From CAZJCK01 sp964544635 (lineage in GTDB: Bacteria > Zixibacteria > MSB-5A5 > GN15 > FEB-12): 26,435 nucleotides of DNA. Made by a program: the position numbers and the translations under genes. The stretch covers positions 1-26,435 of the forward strand of contig CAZJCK010000050.1 in NCBI GenBank assembly GCA_964544635.1. Reading direction: 5' to 3'. Below the pieces are notes generated by a model, which was not told where the DNA came from, did no database searches, and saw only the letters and a list, made by a program, of their open reading frames with translations. The stretch's first letter is position 1. Every line of letters begins with the position of its first letter. This document shows positions 10,801 through 17,477 of this stretch, piece by piece.

Positions 10801-11475
10801 TTATTCTTCCTTCTTCTCCTCACCCTCGGCGCTGTCCTCGCCTGCACCCTCGGCGCCTTCAGCCGCTTCGGCCTCTTCACCTTCGAGTTCGGCTTCTTCT
10901 TCCTCGGCAACGGACTTGACGATAGTCGGCATCGAAATCACGACGATCGTCCGCTGCAGGTCGTCAATGATGGTGGCGCCGGGGATATCGAGATCCTCGA
11001 CATGGATGGCGTCGCCGATATTCAGCTCGGAAACGTCGACCACCACCTCGTCCGGAATCGCCGTCGGCAGACAGGAGATGTACAGTTCGCGCATCGTCTG
11101 CTGCTGAATGCCGCCGTCGTCGATCACGCCCTTCGCCGTGCCTTCGCAGCGAATCGGAATCGACAGGCTGAGCGGCTTGGTCATACTGATGGCGTGGAAG
11201 TCGACATGCACCACGTGGCTGGTGACCGGATCGCGCTGCATTTCGCGGATCAGGACTTTCTTTTCGTCGGCGCCGTCGAGCGACAGCTTGAACAGCGTAC
11301 TCGATGTCGCTTCGCGGTGGGCGCGCAAAAACTCGCGTTCTTCGACCGATACCGTCTGCGGCTCCATTCCCGGGCCGTAAACGATTGCCGGAATGCGACC
11401 GGTGGCGCGCACGCGACGTGCCGCTCCCTTCTTCTCGCTCGTCCGAACGGTAGCGGTCAGCGGGATCTCTTTCAT
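10801..11475 (-). CDS. rplY: 50S ribosomal protein L25 / general stress protein Ctc
   Basis: This 224-residue protein is the long, two-domain (CTC/TL5) form of L25, which binds 5S rRNA. The N-terminal part carries GAARRVRATGRIPAIVYGPG and VLIREMQRDPVTSHVVHVDF, typical of the RNA-binding domain. The C-terminal part has DEVVVDVSELNIGDAIHVED. It ends in a tail of about 35 residues, almost all Glu/Ala/Gly, which is common in this family. It follows prs on the strand after 48 bases, a gene order shared with many bacteria. The usual next gene, pth, is absent. Confidence 0.95.
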   Translation of the reverse strand: MKEIPLTATVRTSEKKGAARRVRATGRIPAIVYGPGMEPQTVSVEEREFLRAHREATSSTLFKLSLDGADEKKVLIREMQRDPVTSHVVHVDFHAISMTKPLSLSIPIRCEGTAKGVIDDGGIQQQTMRELYISCLPTAIPDEVVVDVSELNIGDAIHVEDLDIPGATIIDDLQRTIVVISMPTIVKSVAEEEEAELEGEEAEAAEGAEGAGEDSAEGEEKKEE

Positions 11476-11523
11476 GATGCTACCAAATCCTCTTGCTATG
11501 ATTATTGAACATGTTTGCTCGTT

Positions 11524-12483
11524 TTATGTCACCGCCGGCTGATCCTCAAACAGCGACGATACCGACTGCTCATCAGAGATGCGCAGAATGGCCTCGCCGA
11601 TCAGTTCGGAACAACTCAGCACTTCAAATTTATCCGTCAAATTTCGCTTCGTCTGATCAATCGAATTGGAGATGATCATTCGCTCGATCGGGGAGCGGTC
11701 GATCTTGGCTATTGCCTCTCCGGAAAGTACGCCGTGCGTACAGGCGGCATAGATGTTACCTGCGCCGCGCTGGGTGAGAAACTCGGCGGCGTTGACCATG
11801 GAGCCGCCGGTATCGACCATATCGTCGCGGATCAGGATGTTCTTGTCGCGCACGTCGCCGATCAGGTTCATCACTTCGGCGACATTGGCGCGCGGGCGAC
11901 GTTTGTCGACAATCGCCAGGTCGGCATTGAGGGCGCTGGCGGTAGCCCGGGCCAGCTTGATCGAGCCGACATCGGGGGATACCACACACAGGTTATCCAG
12001 GTTGAGCCGGCGGCAATGATCGTTGAACAAGACCGACGAGTAGAGGTGGTCGTGCGGCAGATCGAAAAAGCCCTGGATCTGGCTGGCGTGCAGATCCATC
12101 GTGATGACCCGATCGGCGCCGGCTGTCGTGATCAGGTTGGCCACCAGCTTGGCGGTGATGGATACCCTTGGACGGTCCTTGCGGTCCTGCCGGGCGTAGC
12201 CGTAGTACGGAATCACGGCCGTGATCCGCATCGCCGAGGCGCGGCGCGAGGCCTCGATGAGCATGAGCAGCTCCATCAGGTTTTCGGCCGGGGCGCCGGT
12301 CGACTGGACGATAAACAGGTCGGCGCCGCGGATGTTCTCGTTGATCTGGACAAACACCTCGCCATCCGAGAACCGCGTCACCGTGCAGTCGGTCAGCGGT
12401 ACATCGCAGTATTCGGCGACATTTTCGGCAAGCCCGCGGTTGGAGTTACCGGTCACAATCTTGATTTCCTGCCGTACAAGCAT
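11524..12483 (-). CDS. prs: Ribose-phosphate pyrophosphokinase (PRPP synthetase)
   Basis: Makes PRPP from ribose 5-phosphate and ATP for nucleotide, His and Trp synthesis. The 319-residue length is normal. Motifs are the N-terminal TRFSDGEVFVQINENIRG, the catalytic flexible loop YARQDRKDRPRVSI, the RVITMDLHASQIQGFF region, and the PRPP-binding loop RDDMVDTGGSM. The start ATG 12483 has CGGAG about 9 bases upstream; an upstream in-frame extension to 12540 has no family similarity. It sits downstream of tRNA-Gln and upstream of rplY. Confidence 0.97.
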   Translation of the reverse strand: MLVRQEIKIVTGNSNRGLAENVAEYCDVPLTDCTVTRFSDGEVFVQINENIRGADLFIVQSTGAPAENLMELLMLIEASRRASAMRITAVIPYYGYARQDRKDRPRVSITAKLVANLITTAGADRVITMDLHASQIQGFFDLPHDHLYSSVLFNDHCRRLNLDNLCVVSPDVGSIKLARATASALNADLAIVDKRRPRANVAEVMNLIGDVRDKNILIRDDMVDTGGSMVNAAEFLTQRGAGNIYAACTHGVLSGEAIAKIDRSPIERMIISNSIDQTKRNLTDKFEVLSCSELIGEAILRISDEQSVSSLFEDQPAVT

Positions 12484-12536
12484 CTTGGCTTCTCCGTCAG
12501 CGCCGCACTGTGGTAGATCCGACGCAATCTGCACAC

Positions 12537-12587
12537 GCAAAACAAAGCGCCGCCGAGGGTAGTCCCGCCATCGCGACGGGATCGGCG
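12537..12587 (-). terminator. Possible terminator after tRNA-Gln (imperfect hairpin)
   Basis: Outer arms cgccga/tcggcg (12551-12556 with 12582-12587) and inner arms tcccg/cggga (12563-12567 with 12577-12581) enclose a 9-base loop, with a 6-base bulge on one side. On the minus strand it is soon followed by CTTTGTTTT. It lies between tRNA-Gln and prs and could end the upstream transcript or be a structured prs leader. Confidence 0.35.
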
Positions 12588-12610
12588 CCGCTGGTCATTG
12601 CCCGTGTTAT

Positions 12611-12685
12611 TGGCTGGGGCGCCAGGATTCGAACCTGGGAATGCCAGCTCCAAAGGCTGGTGTCTTACCACTTGACGACGCCCCA
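12611..12685 (-). tRNA. tRNA-Gln (anticodon UUG)
   Basis: The minus-strand 75-mer begins TGGGGCG and pairs with CGCCCCA, followed by G73 and an encoded CCA. This is the U1-A72 acceptor form typical of bacterial tRNA-Gln. The anticodon arm CCAGC-CTTTGGA-GCTGG gives UUG. The T arm contains GGTTCGAATCC. It lies 23 bases downstream of spoVG on the same strand and is probably cut from that transcript. Confidence 0.97.
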
Positions 12686-12708
12686 AAAACTTGGCGTCTC
12701 ACAGACCG

Positions 12709-12981
12709 CTACACAGCATTGGTCTGTTGCTGCAACTCCTTTTCGTACTCCGCCAGGACCATGTCTTCGATCCTCTGGCGCATCTCCTTGTTCACCGGAT
12801 GGGCGATATCCTGGTAGCTGCCGTCAGGACGTCGCCGGCTGGGCATCGAGACAAAGTATCCGGTATTTCCCTGGATGATCTTCATCCCGCGTACCACAAA
12901 CTCGTTGTCGAAGGTTACATTCGCAAACCCCTTCAACCGGTCTTCGGTTCGCAATGTGACCCGCACCTCTGTAATTTCCAC
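12709..12981 (-). CDS. spoVG: SpoVG family regulator
   Basis: A 90-residue protein with the SpoVG fold signature VEITEVRVTLR, KGFANVTFDNEFVVRGMKII and GYFVSMPSRRRPDG followed by DIAHPVN. SpoVG proteins are small nucleic-acid-binding regulators, and the name does not imply sporulation here. The start is GTG 12981 with GGGAGG 6 bases upstream; longer in-frame extensions to 13050 would run into ispE. It begins 23 bases after the ispE stop, matching the ispE-spoVG order known from other bacteria. Confidence 0.95.
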   Translation of the reverse strand: MEITEVRVTLRTEDRLKGFANVTFDNEFVVRGMKIIQGNTGYFVSMPSRRRPDGSYQDIAHPVNKEMRQRIEDMVLAEYEKELQQQTNAV

Positions 12982-13004
12982 GGCTGCCTCCCACCTACTG
13001 TGAG

Positions 13005-13895
13005 CTATCTCTGAAACAGGGCAATTGGTTGAGCAGTCACAACCAGCCAACCGCCCCGGTTGAAGTCACCTGCAATGTCGGTCCTGTGCTTGTCCTCCCC
13101 AAAAATACCGAACATCGTCGGGCCGGATCCGCTCATCGAAGTCCATAAGGCCTGGGAGGCATCCAGCCCTGACTTAATGGCCGCAAGTTCCGGCAGCTCA
13201 TCAAGAAGACTTCGCTCAAAATCATTGCCAATGTGACGCAGAGAACCGACCAGTTCATCAACCGTCTGGCAATCAATAAAAGTACAGGTCGGTTGGCGAA
13301 CTGTCAAGGGCATTCTCAATTGTGAGTACGCCTTAGCTGTTGATATGTGGATACTTGGACAGATCAACAACAAATGATAATCGAATGGCAGATCGATATC
13401 AGTCACTTGTTCGCCACGCCCTTTCACCACCGCCTGGCCCGACGAGAAGAAAAACGGCACATCCGAACCAAGCGTTGCGCCGAGCTCAGCCAGATCCCGT
13501 CGGGCAAGACCAAGGCCATACAAGTCGTTGACCAACAAAAGCATAGCGGCACAATCCGACGATCCGCCGCCCAGACCGGCCCCGACCGGGATATTCTTTT
13601 CAAGCTCCGCCATCACCCCGCCCGACAAGCTGAACCGCTCTTTCATCAGCCGCCAGGCCGCCAGCACCAGGTTATCGCTCTCGACCGCCAGCCGGTCGTT
13701 GCCGCGTACTGTCAGTGTCGCCTCCTCACCGTCAGTCCGACGGACTGTCACGCGGTCGGCCAGCGAAATCGCCTGCATAACCGAACAGATCTCGTGGTAA
13801 CCGTCCGGGCGTCGTCCCAGCACCTCAAGGCTAAGGTTGATCTTGGCCGGGGCGTCAACCGCCCGCGTGTCGCTGTTTATGGTGTCGATCTGCAT
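13005..13895 (-). CDS. ispE: 4-diphosphocytidyl-2-C-methyl-D-erythritol kinase
   Basis: A GHMP kinase of the MEP isoprenoid pathway; it phosphorylates CDP-methylerythritol. With ATG 13895 it has 296 residues. The motif APAKINLSLEV carries the catalytic Lys near 18. The glycine-rich ATP loop PVGAGLGGGSSDCAA lies at 103-117, and the C-terminal SMSGSGPTMFGIF completes the GHMP pattern. ATG 13895 has a weak GGATAG site, and an ATG at 13907 is also possible. It leads the ispE-spoVG-tRNA-prs-rplY run and is divergent from aconitase, sharing an intergenic region that holds a CRP-type palindrome. Confidence 0.95.
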   Translation of the reverse strand: MQIDTINSDTRAVDAPAKINLSLEVLGRRPDGYHEICSVMQAISLADRVTVRRTDGEEATLTVRGNDRLAVESDNLVLAAWRLMKERFSLSGGVMAELEKNIPVGAGLGGGSSDCAAMLLLVNDLYGLGLARRDLAELGATLGSDVPFFFSSGQAVVKGRGEQVTDIDLPFDYHLLLICPSIHISTAKAYSQLRMPLTVRQPTCTFIDCQTVDELVGSLRHIGNDFERSLLDELPELAAIKSGLDASQALWTSMSGSGPTMFGIFGEDKHRTDIAGDFNRGGWLVVTAQPIALFQR

Positions 13896-13924
13896 ACTTC
13901 TATCCATCGGGGTGGCGCAATGTA

Positions 13925-13940
13925 TGTGATCAGATTCACA
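13925..13940. promoter_or_regulatory. CRP-type palindromic operator
   Basis: TGTGATCAGATTCACA is an exact match to TGTGA-N6-TCACA, the consensus of CRP/FNR-superfamily activators. It lies in the ispE/acnA divergent space. Its centre is about 73 bases upstream of the predicted aconitase start of transcription, close to a normal class I activator position. Confidence 0.55.
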
Positions 13941-13970
13941 CAGTCAATCGCCTTTCCATCTTCGCGCCGC

Positions 13971-13999
13971 TTGAATTCAGGTCGCGTTTATGATATGTT
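13971..13999 (+). promoter_or_regulatory. Candidate sigma-70 promoter of aconitase
   Basis: TTGAAT (13971-13976) and TATGTT (13994-13999) are separated by 17 bases; each box matches consensus at 4 of 6. It is placed downstream of the CRP-type palindrome and about 47 bases before the aconitase ATG. Confidence 0.4.
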
Positions 14000-14045
14000 G
14001 AAGGAACGTGAATATCATTCTTTTTACCCACTTGGGAGGCGATAC

Positions 14046-16718
14046 ATGAACCCGTTTGACTCGCGCGCGACCCTGAAAACGTCGAAGGCAGAATACCAAT
14101 ATTTCCGACTCGATGCCCTTGAGGATCATGCTGATCTGACGAAGATGCCCTATTCGATCAAGATTCTGCTCGAGGCGGTGCTGCGGGGGGTGGACGGTAA
14201 GACTGTGACCGAGGACGATGTCATCCGTCTGGCCAAATACGATCCAAAGGATGTCGGCCCCGGCGAGGTCCCGTACAAGCCGGCCCGCGTGCTCCTGCAG
14301 GATTTCACCGGGGTGCCGGCGCTGGTCGACCTGGCGGCGCTGCGTGATGCCATGAAGAGTATGGGCGGCAACCCCGACCAGATCAACCCGCTGGTACCGG
14401 TCGACCTGGTGATCGATCACTCGGTGCAGGTCGATCGGTTTGCTTACGACGAAGCGTTTGAATACAACATGAAAAAAGAATTCGAGCGCAATTCCGAGCG
14501 CTACCAGTTCCTGCACTGGGGCCAGAAAGCGTTTGATAATTTCCGTGTCGTCCCGCCCGCGACCGGTATCTGCCACCAGGTCAATCTCGAGTATCTCGGC
14601 AACTGCGTGATGGAGAAAGACGGCGTGGTGATGCCTGATACCCTCGTCGGCACCGACAGTCACACCACCATGATCAACGCCCTCGGTATCGTCGGCTGGG
14701 GTGTCGGCGGCATCGAGGCCGAGGCGGCCATGCTCGGCCAGCCTATCTACATGCTGACCCCCGAAGTGGTCGGTTTCAAACTGACCGGCAAGCTCCCCGA
14801 CGGCGCCACCGGCACCGATTTGGTGCTGACGATTACGCAGATGCTTCGGGCCCACGGTGTGGTCGGCAAGTTTGTCGAGTATTTCGGGCCGGCGCTCGAT
14901 CATATGACGCTGCCCACACGGGCCATGATCTCCAATATGGCGCCGGAGTATGGCGCGACCATCGGTTTCTTCCCGATCGATGCCGAAACGCTCAATTACC
15001 TGCGAATGACCGGCCGCGAGGAGGCCCAGGTTGAACTGGTTGAGGAGTACTGCAAGGCGCAGGGACTGTGGCGAACCGCCGACACGCCCCATCCGGTGTT
15101 TACCGATACGCTGGAGTTGGATCTGTCGACGGTGGAGCCGTCGCTGGCCGGACCGAAACGCCCGCAGGACCGTGTCGCCCTCTCAAACCTGAAGCGCGAG
15201 TTTGAAGACGCCCTGTCGAAACCGCAAAAGGAACGTGGCTTCGAACTGTCGCCCGAAGCGAAATCGCGCAAGGTCGCTATCCGCAACGGTTTCCAGGCGG
15301 AATTGACCCACGGTTCGGTGGTTATCGCGGCTATTACTTCGTGCACCAACACCTCCGATCCGTTCGTACTGGTAGCGTCGGGGCTGCTTGCTAAGAATGC
15401 GGTTGAGCGCGGCCTGAAAATTCCGCCGTATGTCAAAACGTCGCTTGCCCCCGGTTCCCGTGTCGTGATCAGGTATCTCGAGAAGGCCGGTCTGATGGAG
15501 CCGCTCGAGAAGCTCGGTTTCCACAATGTCGGCTTCGGGTGCACCACCTGCATCGGCAACTCCGGCCCGCTGCCGGAACCGGTGGTGTCGGCGATCGACG
15601 AAGGGAATCTCGTCGTGTCGGCGGTCCTCTCGGGCAACCGCAACTTTGAGGGTCGCGTCAACCAGTACACTAAGGCGAACTACCTGGCCTCGCCGCCGTT
15701 GGTTGTAGCGTTTGGGCTGGCCGGTACCACCGACATCGACCTGACGTCAGAGCCGATCGGTAAAGGAAGCGATGGTAGCGACGTATACTTAAGAGACATC
15801 TGGCCGTCGCAGCAGGATGTAATCGAGACGATTAAGAAGAGTCTTACACCGCAGATGTTCCAGGAAGAGTATGCCTCGGTATTTGACGGGAATAAAACGT
15901 GGAATGCCATCAAGTCGCCCGACTCGGCGTTGTACGAATGGGAGGACAAGTCGACCTACATCCAGCATCCGCCCTTCTTTGTCGACATGAAGAAAGACCC
16001 GGAACCGATCAAGCCGATCAACGACGCTCGTGTTTTGGTCATGGTCGGTGATTCGATCACGACTGATCACATTTCACCGGCCGGCGCGATCAAGGCTGAT
16101 TCACCGGCGGGCAAGTATCTGCTCGATCATGGGGTACAGTTTGCCGACTTCAACTCGTACGGTTCGCGTCGCGGCAACGATCGCGTGATGACTCGCGGCA
16201 CTTTTGCCAACATCCGCCTGCGCAACCTGCTCGCTCCCGGCACCGAGGGGGGCGTGACCAATTACCTGCCGGATGACAAGCAGATGTCGATCTATGAGGC
16301 GGCCATGAAATACCAGAAGCAGAATATCCCGCTGGTGGTGCTGGCGGGTAAGGACTACGGCATGGGATCGTCGCGCGACTGGGCGGCGAAGGGGACCTTC
16401 CTCCTCGGTATCAAGGCGGTTATCGCCGAGAGTTTCGAGCGCATCCATCGCACCAACCTTGTCGGTATGGGCGTGCTGCCGCTGGTGTTCGCGGATGGCG
16501 ATTCGCGTGAGTCGCTTGGTTTGACCGGTAAGGAGCTGTTCAGTATTGAAGGACTGAACGACGATATCAGGCCGCGCCAGACCCTGACCGTGAAAGCGTA
16601 CGGTGGCAACGGTGAGAAGAAGTTCCAGGTGATGGTGCGGCTCGATACACCGATTGAGATCGACTATTTCCGTCACGGCGGCATTTTGCCTTATGTCCTG
16701 CGCGACCTGGCGGGGTAG
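14046..16718 (+). CDS. acnA: Aconitate hydratase, AcnA type
   Basis: A TCA-cycle [4Fe-4S] enzyme that interconverts citrate and isocitrate; 890 residues, as usual for AcnA/IRP-type aconitases. The cluster cysteines are visible as SCTNTSDP near 433 and GCTTCIGNSG with Cys near 499 and 502. The swivel domain contains GDSITTDHISPAG and the active-site GMGSSRDWAAKG near 773. DTLVGTDSHTTM and GWGVGGIEAEAAM are family signatures. ATG 14046 follows TTGGGAGGCG, a good site; the frame is open further left to 13347 but that part lies antisense to ispE and is not family-like. The gene ends one base before the assembly gap, so its downstream context is unknown. Confidence 0.97.
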   Translation: MNPFDSRATLKTSKAEYQYFRLDALEDHADLTKMPYSIKILLEAVLRGVDGKTVTEDDVIRLAKYDPKDVGPGEVPYKPARVLLQDFTGVPALVDLAALRDAMKSMGGNPDQINPLVPVDLVIDHSVQVDRFAYDEAFEYNMKKEFERNSERYQFLHWGQKAFDNFRVVPPATGICHQVNLEYLGNCVMEKDGVVMPDTLVGTDSHTTMINALGIVGWGVGGIEAEAAMLGQPIYMLTPEVVGFKLTGKLPDGATGTDLVLTITQMLRAHGVVGKFVEYFGPALDHMTLPTRAMISNMAPEYGATIGFFPIDAETLNYLRMTGREEAQVELVEEYCKAQGLWRTADTPHPVFTDTLELDLSTVEPSLAGPKRPQDRVALSNLKREFEDALSKPQKERGFELSPEAKSRKVAIRNGFQAELTHGSVVIAAITSCTNTSDPFVLVASGLLAKNAVERGLKIPPYVKTSLAPGSRVVIRYLEKAGLMEPLEKLGFHNVGFGCTTCIGNSGPLPEPVVSAIDEGNLVVSAVLSGNRNFEGRVNQYTKANYLASPPLVVAFGLAGTTDIDLTSEPIGKGSDGSDVYLRDIWPSQQDVIETIKKSLTPQMFQEEYASVFDGNKTWNAIKSPDSALYEWEDKSTYIQHPPFFVDMKKDPEPIKPINDARVLVMVGDSITTDHISPAGAIKADSPAGKYLLDHGVQFADFNSYGSRRGNDRVMTRGTFANIRLRNLLAPGTEGGVTNYLPDDKQMSIYEAAMKYQKQNIPLVVLAGKDYGMGSSRDWAAKGTFLLGIKAVIAESFERIHRTNLVGMGVLPLVFADGDSRESLGLTGKELFSIEGLNDDIRPRQTLTVKAYGGNGEKKFQVMVRLDTPIEIDYFRHGGILPYVLRDLAG

Positions 16719-16719
16719 C

Positions 16720-16819
16720 NNNNNNNNNNNNNNNNNNNNNNNNNNNNNNNNNNNNNNNNNNNNNNNNNNNNNNNNNNNNNNNNNNNNNNNNNNNNNNNNN
16801 NNNNNNNNNNNNNNNNNNN
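16720..16819. other. Assembly gap (100 N)
   Basis: Exactly 100 Ns, the conventional length for a scaffold join of unknown size. Sequence left and right may be separated by more or less than this. A copy of the dispersed hairpin repeat lies 26 bases to the right. Confidence 0.98.
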
Positions 16820-16845
16820 CTTGCGGCGGGTTTGACGATATTGTC

Positions 16846-16876
16846 GTAGGGCAGGCCTCCGCCTTGGGAGGCTGCC
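16846..16876 (-). repeat. Dispersed hairpin element, inverted copy
   Basis: On the minus strand it reads ggcagcctcccaaggcgg then aggcctgccctac, nearly the same as the element at 194-221 inside the left-hand tandem repeat. The rest of 16820-16980 holds no gene that I can support. Confidence 0.75.
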
Positions 16877-16980
16877 TTGTTTATTGCGTGATCTCTCGAA
16901 AAAAACTTGCATCCGTCGCACCGACTACATCTTCTTTCATCCAACAATAAGCACAGGGACTGGTTTACCGGGAGGCGGCT

Positions 16981-17421
16981 TTGGAGTTTTCTCTTTCCGA
17001 TATCTTTGCCGTACGTGACGGCTTCGATGGTTGGGAGGCGCTCAGCCTGATCATCGAGAACTTCGTCCTGATCGCTGTGCTCCTCTTCGTCGGAGCAGCG
17101 ATCAGGACAAACAACCTATACCGCCGCAACAGGATCATTGAAGGCTTCGTTGAGTTCAGTAGCCGGCCAATGGGCGGTCCGTTGACATTTCCATCGAAGC
17201 ACGGTATGACGGCTGCCATCGCAATTTGGGTCATGATCACCTACAGCGCACTACGGGTTTTCGAGTTGCCGGTACTCGGCATTGTCGCTTCGGGGGGAGT
17301 CGTCCTGTTGTCGCTGGCTCTTCACCGCCGGTCGTCGCTGCGAAGACTCTACGATGATCCATTCAATGATCTTGCCAATACGGGGCTGAAATACGAATCC
17401 AGGTACTGGTGGGACTATTAG
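16981..17421 (+). CDS. Small membrane protein of unknown function
   Basis: This 146-residue protein is not recognised. A hydrophobic helix spans about 20-41 (LSLIIENFVLIAVLLFVGAA), followed by a basic loop with RTNNLYRRNRI. A longer hydrophobic stretch at about 76-115, probably two helices, follows (AAIAIWVMITYSALRVF, VLGIVASGGVVLLSLAL). A basic/aromatic tail ends YESRYWWDY. Start codon TTG 16981 is chosen because GGGAGG lies 5 bases before it. A hairpin repeat follows 8 bases after the stop. Its neighbours give no hint of role, and the left side is the assembly gap. Confidence 0.65.
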   Translation: MEFSLSDIFAVRDGFDGWEALSLIIENFVLIAVLLFVGAAIRTNNLYRRNRIIEGFVEFSSRPMGGPLTFPSKHGMTAAIAIWVMITYSALRVFELPVLGIVASGGVVLLSLALHRRSSLRRLYDDPFNDLANTGLKYESRYWWDY

Positions 17422-17428
17422 CTGCGAC

Positions 17429-17463
17429 GGCAGCCTCCCAGGGCTGAGGCTGTCCTGCGCAGA
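17429..17463 (+). repeat. Dispersed hairpin element
   Basis: The sequence ggcagcctcccagggctg followed by aggctgtcctgcgcaga matches the element at 194-228 with about four changes. It forms a 7-bp stem (cagcctc 17431-17437 with gaggctg 17446-17452) and sits between the stops of two convergent genes. Confidence 0.8.
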
Positions 17464-17477
17464 GTGAACGCCTGCAA

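Noticed and set aside
10648..11508. Plus-strand frame opposite rplY
   Set aside because: It is the antisense reading of the L25 gene, including its acidic tail.
13347..14045. N-terminal extension of aconitase by 233 residues
   Set aside because: The extension is antisense to ispE, is not part of the aconitase family, and a good ribosome site precedes ATG 14046.
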